The notes under the pieces were generated by a model, which was given only the letters and a program-made list of their open reading frames with translations, had not been told where the DNA came from and ran no database searches. The position numbers were made by a program, and so were the translations under genes. From Mactromeris polynyma (Eukaryota; Mollusca; Bivalvia; Venerida; Mactridae), in assembly GCA_032209605.1 (NCBI GenBank), contig JASFXZ010000038.1, positions 1,674,001 to 1,738,000 on the forward strand: 64,000 bases of DNA. The letters run 5' to 3'. This document shows, piece after piece, positions 34,174 through 45,716 of this stretch (its first letter is position 1; every line of letters starts with the position of its first letter).

Positions 34174-37100
34174 TTGATTTACTGCGCCGTGTGTTGGCTG
34201 CATTTTGAATAGCTTGTGTTATGTGTGAAATAAAAATGGAATTACTATATGCAGACTTCTGAAAATTGTCAGGAGTGTTTATGAACTGCTAGAGATGAAG
34301 TTTCTTTGTTTTGATTTTGGAATAGTTGCAGGAATTCTTTGAAATTTTAGTTTCAAAATTTGTTCTAAAATACAAATAGTGTTTCGCTTCATTGAATTAT
34401 TGTCACCTTTAGTTGTGATTGAAAATATGTCAATCATGTCAACTCAGTTGTGTAGTCAGGAGTACAGTTATAATTCTCACACCCTCAGGCGGTTGGCAAA
34501 TTGGAATGTTACACCTAATCCTTCAGTGATGGCTAAATTAAAACAGTTAGGATTACTGAAATATAGAGGAAGGCGTGCAGGACGCCCTAGGGTTAGACCT
34601 ATATGGGATAGAAACCATGGCGTACATTTGATTAATTTGCATCAAATACAACTTAAGAAAGATGTTCATGCTACTTCTGCAAATTTATCTCTATACACAT
34701 TAAACTGTCGCTCAATCAAAAACAAAACGCTATCTATATATGATTTTATAGTAAATAAAAACATTGACTTGCTTGTTCTGACTGAGACTTGGTTAGGGAC
34801 TGTTGTCGACAATAGTGTTATATCAGAGATTCTTCCAGATGGGTACAGCTTCTGTCATGTCTCCAGATCGGAGCAGAGGGGTGGTGGTGTTGGACTTGTA
34901 TACCGCAAAACCATTGATGTAAAGTCTGTAAAATCAACTTCACAGTTAACTCATTTTGAGCATATGGAATGCGACATTAGCACCAATAGCTTTCATTTTC
35001 GACTGTGTGCATTATACAGACCTCCTGTGTCAAAGGGCAATAGTTTTCATATTGCAACATTCTTCGAGGAATGGTCATCTTATTTAGATGAACAAGCTTT
35101 GATTCCAGAAGAAATCATGCTCACAGGTGATCTCAACTTTCATCTCGATGACTCCACCAACATCGACGGTCAGAAGTTCCTTGAGACTCTTGAAGTGCAT
35201 GGGTTATCTCAACATGTAGTTGGTGCAACGCACAATCGTGGTCACACTCTGGATGTACTGATAACCAGACAGAGTAGCTGTATTCTCAAAGAAACTCCCG
35301 TGATAGAGGATCCTGGCCTATTTGACTCGAAGGGAAACCCATCTGGTGATCATCTTGCTATATACACCCGTCTCCAATTCCAAAAGCCAAAGAAGGAACG
35401 TAAAACTGTATCTTTTCGTGCATTTCGTAACATATCAATCGAGGACCTTCTTAAAGATATAAGCGATTCACAAACTTTGCAGAACATAGAAGGTACTACA
35501 GAGGAACTTGTAGAGAGGTATAATACAGGCCTTCAGGAGCTGTTAGATAAACATGCTCCACTACAGACCAAAGAGATAACTGTCAGACCCAACACACCAT
35601 GGTATGATGATAAACTCCATGCTGCTAAAAGGAATCGTCGTAAGGCTGAGAGAAAGATGCGCAAAACAAATTTGACTGTTCATAAAGAGATATACCAGGA
35701 CGCTTGTACTAACTATAACAAACTCATGTTACAGTCCAAAAAGGATTATTATTCATCCAAACTCGAAGAAAACAGCAACGACCGGCGTCAGCTCTTCAAA
35801 CTCACAAACATGCTCATGGGTTGTAAGCGAGAGACGGTATTACCATCCACGGTTAATGACAAATCTTTGGCAGATAAGTTTTCTGACTTTTTCATTGGGA
35901 AAATTGTCAGTATTCGTAACCAGCTGAGTGAGGGTCAGGTTGACAATGATGTCCTTCGGGCCGATGTTAAGTTTTGTGGAGAGCCCATGGTAACCCTGGC
36001 TCCTGTTACATTGGACGAGGTAAAGAAGATCATCATACATGCATCTACAAAGTCATGTGAATTAGACCCAATTCCAACATTTCTTTTGAAGCCCTGCCTT
36101 GATAGTCTCCTTCCAATCATCACTGCTACAATAAATCAATCTTTGTTGAAATCTGAAGTGCCTACCCAATTTAAGCAGGCAATTGTGCGACCACTTTTAA
36201 AGAAACCTGGGTTAGATCAAGACGTGTTTAAAAACTATAGACCAGTCTCCAACCTCCCTTTTCTGTCTAAAGTGCTTGAAAAGGTCGTAGCAAAACGACT
36301 AGAGGGTCACTTGGACACTAATAAACTACATGATGATCTGCAATCTGCCTACCGTGCACGACATTCAACAGAGACGGCATTACTGCGAGTCCATCAAGAT
36401 ATAGCGGCCGCACTTGACAACAACTCCTGTGTGGTTCTGATTATGCTTGATTTGTCGGCAGCCTTTGACGTCATTGACCATCCTATCCTTCTTAAACGCT
36501 TGGAACATTCATACGGAATATCTGGCTCTGCCCTGCTCTGGTTTCATTCTTATGTGAGTAATAGGTCCCAACGTGTAGCAGTTCGGTCTGCTGTCTCTGA
36601 TGAAACCTCTCTACATTTTGGCGTCCCACAGGGCTCGGTCCTTGGACCAAGGAAGTACTGTATGTTCTCCAAACCAATAGGTGATATATGCAAGAGCCAT
36701 AACATGTTACACCACGGCTATGCAGATGATACCCAAAGCTACCTAGTCATCAAATCAAAAGACAGTTGGACTAGTGTAGTACCAGCACTTGAAGCCTGCC
36801 TGTCAGACATCAGTTCCTGGATGCGTTTGAACATGCTAAAGATCAACCAGGATAAAACGGAACTTATCATCTTTGCATCAAAACATCAAGTCAAGGATTT
36901 TTCTGACTGCAAATTACAATTTGACGGAACAATTGTCCATGAATCATCATTTGTGAAAAATTTAGGTGCCTTCTTTGATAAAACTCTAAGCATGGACAAA
37001 CAAGCTAATGCAATATCCAAATCTTGCTTCTTCCATTTGCGAAACATCGGGCGGATTAGGCCATTCATTACTGTAAATGCCTGCAAAACACTTGTGAATT

Positions 37101-37664
37101 CCCTTGTGACCTCTCGACTGGACTATGCCAATGTTTTGTTATGTGGTGCCAACACCAAGGTAGTGGGCAAGCTGCAGCGCATCCAGAACACTGCTGCTCG
37201 CTTGATCACACTAACAAAAAAGCGTGAGCACATTACACCGATCCTACATTCACTGCACTGGCTTCCGGTGCCGTACAGAGTACAGTATAAGGTCATGCTA
37301 TACACATTTAAGATCAGACAAGAACTTGCTCCTGTTTACATGACTGGGTTGATTAGTGAGTACCAACCAACAAGATCTCTGAGATCAGACTCAGCCAAGT
37401 TATTGAACATTCCACGAACAAAAACTAAGACCTATGGTGAAAGGCGATTTGACAAATGTGCAGCCACCCTGTGGAACAACCTGCCAGTAGAAATAAAAAA
37501 CATTGACTCTCTGCCGGTTTTCAAAAAGTCAATAAAAACTCACCTGTTTAAAATAGCATATAAGTGATATTTAGACACAGTTCGCGTGTAAAGCGCTTAG
37601 AGACTTGTTTTATAAGGCGCTATATAAATATTTTTATTATTATTATTTATTATTATTATTATTA
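34174..37664 (+). mobile_element. Full-length CR1/L2-type non-LTR retrotransposon (LINE)
   Basis: About 3.5 kb with a 5' leader, one long open frame (34379-37567), and a 3' end of the L2/CR1 kind: AAGCGCTTAGAGACTTG and AAGGCGCTATATAAAT, which can pair as a short hairpin, then a TTA/TAT microsatellite. A 7-bp direct repeat, CCGGAAA, at 34167-34173 and 37665-37671 may be the target duplication; it is short and could be chance. The intact frame suggests recent insertion. No separate ORF1 was seen upstream, where the hairpin array begins. Confidence 0.85.
34379..37567 (+). CDS. LINE polyprotein: AP endonuclease and reverse transcriptase
   Basis: 1062 codons without interruption. The actual start may be one of the Met codons at 34427 or 34436, or later. 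Residues about 104-330 are an exonuclease-endonuclease-phosphatase fold: LNCRSIKNK, LLVLTETWLG (catalytic Glu), LTGDLNFHLDD (Asp/Asn) and SGDHLAIYT (Asp-His). Residues about 560-860 are a reverse transcriptase: FKQAIVRPLLKKPG, NYRPVSNLPFLSKVLEKVV, AYRARHSTETALL, VLIMLDLSAAFDVIDH, GVPQGSVLGP and the catalytic YADD at about 781-784 (genomic 36719-36730). The C-terminal part (CKTLVNSLVTSRLDYANVLL, LHWLPVPYRVQYK) is typical of CR1/L2-clade ORF2. All key residues seen are present, so the protein may be active. It nicks target DNA and reverse-transcribes its own RNA. Confidence 0.93.
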   Translation: MFRFIELLSPLVVIENMSIMSTQLCSQEYSYNSHTLRRLANWNVTPNPSVMAKLKQLGLLKYRGRRAGRPRVRPIWDRNHGVHLINLHQIQLKKDVHATSANLSLYTLNCRSIKNKTLSIYDFIVNKNIDLLVLTETWLGTVVDNSVISEILPDGYSFCHVSRSEQRGGGVGLVYRKTIDVKSVKSTSQLTHFEHMECDISTNSFHFRLCALYRPPVSKGNSFHIATFFEEWSSYLDEQALIPEEIMLTGDLNFHLDDSTNIDGQKFLETLEVHGLSQHVVGATHNRGHTLDVLITRQSSCILKETPVIEDPGLFDSKGNPSGDHLAIYTRLQFQKPKKERKTVSFRAFRNISIEDLLKDISDSQTLQNIEGTTEELVERYNTGLQELLDKHAPLQTKEITVRPNTPWYDDKLHAAKRNRRKAERKMRKTNLTVHKEIYQDACTNYNKLMLQSKKDYYSSKLEENSNDRRQLFKLTNMLMGCKRETVLPSTVNDKSLADKFSDFFIGKIVSIRNQLSEGQVDNDVLRADVKFCGEPMVTLAPVTLDEVKKIIIHASTKSCELDPIPTFLLKPCLDSLLPIITATINQSLLKSEVPTQFKQAIVRPLLKKPGLDQDVFKNYRPVSNLPFLSKVLEKVVAKRLEGHLDTNKLHDDLQSAYRARHSTETALLRVHQDIAAALDNNSCVVLIMLDLSAAFDVIDHPILLKRLEHSYGISGSALLWFHSYVSNRSQRVAVRSAVSDETSLHFGVPQGSVLGPRKYCMFSKPIGDICKSHNMLHHGYADDTQSYLVIKSKDSWTSVVPALEACLSDISSWMRLNMLKINQDKTELIIFASKHQVKDFSDCKLQFDGTIVHESSFVKNLGAFFDKTLSMDKQANAISKSCFFHLRNIGRIRPFITVNACKTLVNSLVTSRLDYANVLLCGANTKVVGKLQRIQNTAARLITLTKKREHITPILHSLHWLPVPYRVQYKVMLYTFKIRQELAPVYMTGLISEYQPTRSLRSDSAKLLNIPRTKTKTYGERRFDKCAATLWNNLPVEIKNIDSLPVFKKSIKTHLFKIAYK

Positions 37665-37671
37665 CCGGAAA

Positions 37672-38449
37672 ATGTCTGAAAATACGGAGATTAGTGATAA
37701 ATGCTGGAAATTCAGCGGAAATTTCAGACACGGGGTGACGAATGTTTCATGACCGTGCGACCACATACTGACGCGCATCATGCGGTATTCGTCTCTAAAA
37801 GAAAAGAACAGAAATAAGTCTACAAAGGCACTGATAAGCTCGACGGCTGCTCCTTATACAACTTATATAAGGAGACAAACGGAGCAAGATCCGCGCGAAT
37901 CAGAAATGAGCAAAACGCTTGATTGATACGTGAACACATACAAAAACACACTTATACGATTGCTTAATAACTTTATAACGGTTTTTACAGAAATAGATCT
38001 GACAATATTCAAGTGAATTTTTATGTCCAACAAATTTAAATTAGCATTAAATGTAATAGGGTTTCTGAGAAAAGCTGTCGTTTGAATTTGGATATTGCGT
38101 TAAATCGACAGCTTAATGAAATAGCTATTAGCAAAAGTATAATATCTAAGTTCAGGATTTTACGTCTTTACATTTAATGTTTGTGCCCCGGGGCATACGC
38201 AAACTACACAAAACCTTACTCTCACCTATAACAGTACACGTAACATAAACGTAATGGAAATATATTTTAGTACAGTCCTATTGTGTTCAAGCTGTTTGTA
38301 ACACAGGCGTAATTCTGTCATATTTTACATGGCAAATATTCTCCCCAAATTAAATGCCTCCAAATTCACTTGGCAAAATATATCTACTTCGCTATATCAA
38401 AAAGAAATTCTGCAAACTTCTGTTAAAACTACACTGTACTTATATTACT
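37672..38449. other. Non-coding, no feature recognised
   Basis: AT-rich flank of the LINE; nothing supported. Confidence 0.35.
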
Positions 38450-38613
38450 ATTTATGTTAAATATTTGTCTGACTTTTTGTAATTACCATTATATTTCATT
38501 TTAATCTTCACTATGCTCTGATGACCATTTCTCTCTCACCGATTATGTATGTGGCAAAAAACTTTGTAAAATGTTTAAATGCCGAAATAAAATGTATTGT
38601 ATTGTATTGTAAA
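38450..38613 (+). mobile_element. Truncated retroelement 3' end
   Basis: Ends with AAATGCCGAAATAAAATG followed by TATTG repeats (38593-38612), a common LINE-tail form. Only the 3' untranslated part remains. Confidence 0.45.
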
Positions 38614-39449
38614 ATGGGCATTTTTCTGAAGCCAATGTCAAAAGAACAAAAGATAAATAAAAAAAAGATAAAACATCATGCTGTACTGGATAGTTTTCAT
38701 AATGCGTCATATCTGAAACATTTTTTCAACCAGTTTTGAATGCTTTCCTCAATATTGTACATTTAATTAATATGCAGAAGTCTGTGGTGACAGTGTAAAC
38801 ATTCATTGCCTTAATCAACTGTGTATTTTAGTCACGTGCTCCAATTAGCATATTTAATTTGATATAAGACCAACAGTCTATCATCCTAGTTTAATCACTG
38901 AGACGAATACGATCACACTGGACCAGTCCCTTAGATAAATGCATACAAACATACGAGCGTCAATGCTTTCAAATCTTCCTTCCTTATAGACTCCCACCCC
39001 TGGTATCTTGAACGTTTCAAACAGGCTGATGACGTATTATACACTCACTAGATGATCATAACCTGTTTTATCCCGATTTTATTCTTGTTGTTACAATCTT
39101 ATACTGTACTGTTTACTTTTGAAGTCTTTCTGTCATTATTTTATACTTTTATCTTGCAAATGACGCGCACCTGCTATAAGACTGTACAACCAGATAGTTA
39201 CAATGCATCGTGGTCTACTTCAAAACTTAAAGCCTAAAAAAATGAAATTCCAAATTTCACGATAACATTTATATGATTTAAATGCGTTAATTATCATTTC
39301 TTGAACAGCATTCTCAAGGCAATTTGAAAGAAAATCAAATATTTAATCTGGCATTGCTGCCAGGATTACGTGTGACAAGACAACATTCAATTACATTTCG
39401 TAAAACAAATTCAAAACACAGACGACATGATATGTGAAGAAACATTAAA
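38614..39449. other. Non-coding, no feature recognised
   Basis: No supported gene, RNA or repeat. Confidence 0.35.
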
Positions 39450-39770
39450 GTCAGTTCTAGCTCTGGGTACATGATATGTGAAGAAACATTAAAGTCAGTG
39501 CTAGCTCTGGATTCGCTACAAGGTTTGTTTTCAAATATTTAGAAAACTCGAATAACGATGTACGAACTGGCTCGTTATTCGACCCTAGACATGTATTCGC
39601 TGCGGAACCATTTCGAATGTTGATGTCAGTACTAGATCTGTGTTCGCTTTAAGATATGTATTGAAAGTTATAAGTCGAATTACGATTTCAGTGCTTGCTC
39701 TGTATTCAATCGTGGTCGGTATTCACCGTGATGTATAATGTACGATAGCCGCGCCATCTTCACCCAACTC
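39450..39770 (-). repeat. Dispersed repeat R4, copy 2 (inverted)
   Basis: Reverse-complement relative of 32483-33000: AAGTCAGTGCTAGCTCTGGA, GAAAACTCGAATAACGATGT and the terminal CCGCGCCATCTTCACCCAAC. Shorter, with about two core units. The two copies flank the hairpin array and the LINE in opposite orientation, 6.4 kb apart. Confidence 0.65.
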
Positions 39771-40003
39771 TTAAAACACATCTAAATAAAGACCACCTCA
39801 TTAACACGACGCCATTTTCGTGGTTTTCAAGTTTTTAATTTTTCTTCCGTAATAAGACCCAATAATCTATGCAAACGACAATTTGAATACAACTGTAGCA
39901 AAACAAGTAATACTGATAAGTTTCTATAGTTGATATTATACTTGTGTTTTATTTCATTTGGTGTAATACTCTGCACCAGTTCCCTTTCTGAAATCCTGGT
40001 CCC

Positions 40004-40397
40004 ATGTTCATAATGAATCAACTGATCAGCATCAAGTTGATCCATAAAACTAGTTGCCATTTTCTTGAAGCAAAGAAACACTGTTTCCGGTACTTCTCAA
40101 ACTAATTAACATACAATAATTCACCGTGTTGTTGAGAATTTTTTTTTTATACTTATGACTGAAACTGATCTAGATCAAATCAGGGTCAGCTTTCCAGAAT
40201 CGGTCTAAACTTATTGATTTCCATCTTTTTCTTAATAACCATGAAATCTGAATTTAATATCTGAAAAGGTTTGCAAATGTTCATATCTGTTATATTTTGA
40301 AAAAAAAGATTTATCTTTGTTTTGCATTTTTTCTTTAAAATTTGAATGAAACAATTATGATTTTTATCCTGATCCTGAAAATTAACTTTTGTGAACA
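40004..40397 (+). mobile_element. MITE family R3, copy 2
   Basis: Same orientation and order of blocks as 18081-18499: CTGATCAGCATCAAGTTGAT, GATCTAGATCAAATCAGGGT, TATCCTGATCCTGAAAATTA and the terminal TTGTGAACA. The 84-codon minus-strand frame over its left end is not a gene. Confidence 0.65.
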
Positions 40398-40604
40398 CAA
40401 ATTTCGATCTGTATATCAGAGTAAATAATGATAGGGAATGTATCAATAACATACGCTTACTTTATCAGTACAATACAATGATTTTAGAAACAGATACAGC
40501 CACCTCTAATTGTTCGGTATCTTTATTATCACTTCTATGTAACATACCGAGTTCTCTCCCTTTTACCACATTGTACGTATGGCTGTATGACTAGATTTGG
40601 TTAA

Positions 40605-40865
40605 ATGCGTCATGACTCGGCGTACGGACTTCCCATGGGTCATAGGCCAGTACATTTCCCCCAAGTCCGGACCCGGGACCACCCGCAGATCTCATCTAAC
40701 CGAGGCATGAAAGTTGTGCATGCCGAAATATCAGCCACGGACTATACGGCGCCCCTATGGGTCCAAAATGTGTCGAATGTTCCTGCGGGCCCGCTTGGCA
40801 TACCGTGCGATTACCTAGGGGCTCGCAGAGAGTTGGCCCTTACAGGACCCGTTAACCCTCGGTAG
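40605..40865. other. GC-rich block with an 86-codon open frame, unassigned
   Basis: About 260 bp clearly richer in G and C (GGACCCGGGACC, GGGCCCGCTTGG) than the AT-rich surroundings. The plus-strand frame is open from ATG to TAG, but the translation has no recognised motif and there are no good splice signals. It could be a foreign or transposon-derived fragment. Not called a gene. Confidence 0.3.
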
Positions 40866-41397
40866 CTTTATGTGACATTGACATTCGAAGTGCAGTAATT
40901 GTTTATTATTCCGGGTTTGCTGATGTCAAACCTTTGTCTTATTCCTATCCACGTAATTAAGTGTTTTTGTGACCACAAGTTCGAAATCATTAATACGAAG
41001 TTGAACTCAGCTTGGATATAAACAACTCAATTTTAGGCAAGCTTCGCAAGATAACTTGCTTACAATATTTTTGTCACGCCTAACGCTAGTCATGGGACGG
41101 GTTCGCTGATCTAAGTGCATATCTAATTATTTCCACACGAAATGACAGTGCATGTCAGTGTGACCCAAACTATTACATAAGTAATATGTCTAGACAAGCC
41201 TTATCAGATAGTATCATTATAGTCTCCTATAAGGCGGCTAATTCCGTGTCGAGACAAGGCTTCTCGGAAATACTAGTTAAGCGGATTACCGTGTATGACG
41301 AGATACAAGTTAACCCGTAGTTTGTATTTTGTTAATCCACAACAAGAGGACAGTCAAGATTGTATAACGTGTTAATAAATTCGGAAAATGAATTTGG

Positions 41398-41735
41398 ATG
41401 AAAGAGAGAGAATAAGTTGATACAGGAAACGCCACATACACAAGACAGTGCCTCCTAACACAGGGAAAACAACAATCCATTAAACATAAGGCATTTGAGA
41501 AGGCTCAATGGTACATACGTAAGGCAACAGGGGAATAAGGATGGCCTGGCCGATCATAAGGGATAACTAGGAGAATCAAAGAGGTCAAACAGTGGGAGAT
41601 TTAATGGGTGGAATACATCACAGGACAATTCAAGAAAGCTGTCAACAACAGGTCGAAGGTGGGGAGAAAATAAAATGAACACTATATAAAGTGAAAGAAT
41701 TTTACAGGGGAAAGTGAAATATAACATACATTTAA
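41398..41735 (-). repeat. Dispersed repeat R1, copy in opposite orientation
   Basis: Reverse complement of 15120-15480: AAAGAGAGAGAATAAGTTG, CAGGAAACGCCACATACAC, ACAACAATCCATTAA and AATTTTACAGGGGAAAGTG occur in order. Confidence 0.75.
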
Positions 41736-41879
41736 AACACAAAAATAATTAATAACCTTTTTCGATATTTAACAAATGTAACCTATTCCGTACGCGGATC
41801 CAGGTTGAAGGTTTAAATGTATTGTATGCATTGGAGTTTTACGCTGGTTTGTCAGCAGTATGTCCGTTATGTACGGCGG

Positions 41880-41990
41880 TCAGTTAACCTGACCAGTGCT
41901 TGAGCCCGGTACTTACCTGTTCTTCCACAAGCAACTCACAGCTTCTTCAAATCAGAAGCTGCGTACACATTTCTTTGGATGTATTGTGAC
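41880..41990 (-). mobile_element. SINE family 3 fragment
   Basis: Carries the family core in reverse (CTTCCACAAGCAACTCACAG) with GGTCAGTTAACCTGACC beside it. Boundaries are approximate. Confidence 0.5.
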
Positions 41991-42129
41991 TTTGTCTAAT
42001 GCTGATACCCCCTTTAAAGATCAGTCATTGTTATCTTTCGACAATAGCAATGTAATCAGATAATTTAAGGTAATCCCTTCAGGTCGTATATCAAAGGAAA
42101 GCGTAACTTATAATCTTCATAATTATATT

Positions 42130-42320
42130 GTGTCAAATGTCGATCATATGACTCTCACCGGGTCAGTACTTACGACCTACAGCCGGACAGTCAAGATGCA
42201 TTTGTCTTCTGTTCTTCCGCAAGCAACTGACAACTTCCTGCGACGAAAAAGAGAGGTGGAGTACAAATACATTTGATTGTATCATCTTGTCACTCAGAAC
42301 ACATATACACCTCACCCGGG
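42130..42320 (-). mobile_element. SINE family 3 fragment
   Basis: Contains GTCGATCATATGACTC from the tail region, the reverse core CTTCCGCAAGCAACTGACAA (42215) and a degenerate head (ACCCGGGGCTCGTACC). Order agrees with a minus-strand copy. Confidence 0.55.
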
Positions 42321-42499
42321 GCTCGTACCTAGACCTGCATATGAAAAGTCGAGTTGATTTACTGATTGAGATAACTGGCCGTGCCTATAGAAATATCAAT
42401 ATGTATGAAAACACCTCCATTTTATATTTCAACGCGAGGGTCTCGTTTCAGTATCACTATCTCCATTCTCTGTAACACCATCAGTCCTCGAGACTGATT

Positions 42500-44200
42500 G
42501 AATACTCTCTATTCTGTCTATTACATCTCTTAACTAAGATTAATTTCTTCACAACCAATATACTTAAAATATTACCAGACGTCATAAACACGTATTATAT
42601 AATCATTGAAAACAAATATACGACGAAACGAGCTGTTAAGAGTTTTTCTGTATACTTTAATGTACTGTAGCACAGAAACAACGCATTAAAGCCAAGCAGA
42701 GCTCACGGTTTCTAGACACATTTGAAATCATTATCATAAACTTTTATAAGAAGCAGAAATATTTATTTACACAGTTCAAGGTTTCAAAGCCAGACATCGC
42801 AAAATTGCAAATCAAAAGTACTTGCAGTGCTATGATCTGTGTACTTTTATTGATGAAAACAAAAATGACAAATCGAAACAATATGACAATACAAAGTAGA
42901 AAATACAACAGAAAACTCCAATGGAGCTTGAAGTAAGGTGACAGTAATTGTACTCTTCACCAAAGTGTCCATGAAATGTATCAGTTTGTTTCGCCAAATG
43001 CTTGATTCTTGTCATGTAGAGTACGCTGGACGGTGAGATTTGACAGTCCAGATGAGGTCACCACCTGAAAAATTGTCTTATTAAAGAATTATGATTCATG
43101 GGAAGACTCCTAAACCCCGGGAAATTTTAACACATCCCTCCTCCAGACCGGTTGTTGCAGTTTGTCTAAATATTCCAAGTAAGCTACCCCTGACCCCTGT
43201 GGAACAAAGCATTAGAAGGTATAGTAAAGTAGTGTTGTATTGTTATAAATTATAATATATAGATTTGTTAAAACAATAATGAAGTCGAGTGGAATATGTG
43301 TCATACAAAGTACACAACTACACCAATAGCACACAGGGACTATTGATGCATCGATATATTAACGATTTTTCTGTTGATTGATATTCGATATTTCACGTAA
43401 ATCTCGATGTTATGGCGAAACATACAAGAGAATGGATACAATCTAAATTGTGCCAAAAAAGAATGACGTCGCTTTTTAGTCGGTCGGAATTTAAACAGTG
43501 TTGTAGTGGATAGTACATTCCAAATGTCGACAATATTATAATGTTTAAAACTTAATTGGTATCTTGTTATCATTAAAGTACAAGCTGAACATTTAAATAT
43601 GTAGGACATACACTCATACACATACAGACAATAGAAGTTCATAGTCAACTAAATGAAAATGTATTCGATATATCGCCGATATTTGTCTTCCGATTTATCA
43701 ATATCGTCGATATAAAAAAATAGCAGAGACATGAAAATACATGTATATGCATACAAGTAAACTAATGCAAAGTCATGAAGGACTCAAGATACGAACATAA
43801 ATGGTGGTTGAAAATGGGAATGCAGCCTTGGAAAGGTTAGCGGCAAACATGTTAGGAGTTTAAACCTTGTTTAAAGGTACACTTAACATCACACATATCG
43901 TAAACTTTCCCAAATAAAACGGACATTTTTGAAGATTCATTCGGCTTGTCATCGATCACTGATTGATCTGAGAAACCTCTGTTATATTGATTGGATATAG
44001 CACTTTCATTAAGTTGATCAATTCCAGACAAATATGGAACAAAATTAATCCAGGACGCGTTTTTTAGAGCCAATTATAAGAATGACACGACGGATATAGA
44101 AACCACAAGAGTATAAAGTTTTCAATACAGACGGTTTGTGAGAAGAGTTATTCAATGTTGATCAGCGCGTGGGCTGGTAATTATCCCCCCCCCCCTCTCC
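42500..44200. other. Non-coding apart from two unassigned open frames
   Basis: A minus-strand frame at 43852-44073 (74 codons, polar, ending in stop) and another at 42830-43015 look moderately protein-like. Neither shows a known domain or a clear acceptor, so no gene is called. Confidence 0.3.
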
Positions 44201-44221
44201 AGAGCCGGATGGAATTTTTCA

Positions 44222-44275
44222 CCGCCTTTTCTACTTATAACGCTTTGAGTTCGGGAGGTCGTGGGTTTGATCCAT
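44222..44275 (+). mobile_element. tRNA-like SINE head remnant
   Basis: GTTCGGGAGGTCGTGGGTTT with GATCC gives the anticodon-to-T-arm pattern of a tRNA-derived SINE. No A-box or intact stems. Confidence 0.4.
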
Positions 44276-44654
44276 GATCGCGCTTTACGCAAGAGATAAG
44301 AATCTGTTAGTAGATACCTTGTTGGTAGTATAGAGCTTTATAGCACATGCTACTTGTTATTTGTTCGGTAGAACAACTACATATACATATATAGCAATTG
44401 TCGATAGTCGCATCGCTTTAATACAGAAACTACTTTTTTCCGGAAGTGAAACAAGAATAACAGGTAAGTGAATGGGTTAAAATAGTTCAACATTTGAGCG
44501 TTACCTGCATAACATACTCAATGCTGGTAATCATTTCTGGGCAATTAAATTTAAAGGTTCAACAATAGACAATAATGATTAGTACTTTCTGTGAGTCTGG
44601 AAGTGTTGAATACACAATCAGTGTTCAATAACGAACAACTTCAGTACTTTCAGC

Positions 44655-44705
44655 GCTTTGATTGATCATATACGCCGACGTTAAATAAATTGTCTTTATT
44701 TCAAT
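44655..44705 (+). mobile_element. SINE family 3 tail fragment
   Basis: TTGATCATATACGCCGACGT, then TAAATAAATTGTC, close to the 3' tail of the copy at 22962-23285. Confidence 0.45.
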
Positions 44706-45289
44706 CTTATCGCTTCCTTCAGTAATTATTTCGAAATTATAAATATCGAAAGATGACCAAAGCGTACCGCCTTAGCTCTGACTGTTTGGGGCGTTTTACG
44801 TTACCCATATTTTCTTATACTATCAAAATCAAATCATATGCTTTAAACAAATGCGTCATGGAGAGCAAGGAAAATACGTCCAGTATGTAAGCAGGCTAAT
44901 ACAAACATGGGATATATACGGTGGTGTTAGTGATAAAAAGAAAAATATAAACAAATCGAGCAGGAAATGTAACACACTAAACCGAAATGCAAACCAAAAT
45001 CAAAAGTAGATATGAAAATATGTACAGACGGTTAAACAGCTACAAAGGAAATATGAACGAAAAACAAACATAAATGATGTTTGATGTTTTTTGTCCAGCT
45101 CGTTATGGTGCATTTTTTTCAGAAAACTTCGCCAATACCTGACTGACATAAAGTAGGTATCATTTGAAAGACAAACTATTCATGCTTAGAATTATTTGTA
45201 TTTCGTGGATATATTTTGATGTTTGAAGCACGATTCGGTCGCGGAAAGAGGCGTGCAAAGCGTAAGATGCCCTGTACTATATATACATA

Positions 45290-45365
45290 CATAAATACTA
45301 TAGAAGGGTTAAAGGGAGAGAACTCTAGAAAGAATAAAGGGAGATAACTTGTTGCAATCTCATTG
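45290..45365 (+). mobile_element. Half of a foldback MITE related to 28934-29105
   Basis: ACTATAGAAGGGTTAAAGGG, AGAGAACTCTAGA and AAAGGGAGATAACTTG follow the order of the right half of the palindrome at 29027-29070. Confidence 0.5.
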
Positions 45366-45440
45366 GGGTTGAACATACTGAGCATTTATTCTTTGGCAGA
45401 AAATGTTTGACTTGGCGTGCTGGTATGCTTACAATCTTCA

Positions 45441-45716
45441 TGCAGTATCTGGCCACACAACCTAGCACGAGTTGGATCAAGAACTCTGCAGTATCTGGCC
45501 ACACAACCTAGCACAAGTTGGATCATGAACACTGCAGTATCTGGCCACACAACCTAGCACAAGTTGGATCAAGAACTCTGCAGTATCTGGCCACACAACC
45601 TAGCACAAGTTGGATCATGAACACTGCAGTATCTGGCCACACAACCTAGCACGAGTTGGATCATGAACTCTGCAGTATCTGGCCACACAACCTAGCACGA
45701 GTTGGATAATGGACAA
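45441..45716. repeat. 46-bp tandem repeat, six copies
   Basis: Unit TGCAGTATCTGGCCACACAA, CCTAGCACRAGTTGGATCAW and GAACWC. Starts at 45441, 45487, 45533, 45579, 45625 and 45671. AAGAACTC and ATGAACAC variants alternate, suggesting an underlying 92-bp dimer. Confidence 0.93.

Noticed and set aside
43852..44073. 74-codon minus-strand frame as an exon
   Set aside because: Protein-like composition but no acceptor, no motif and no partner exon.
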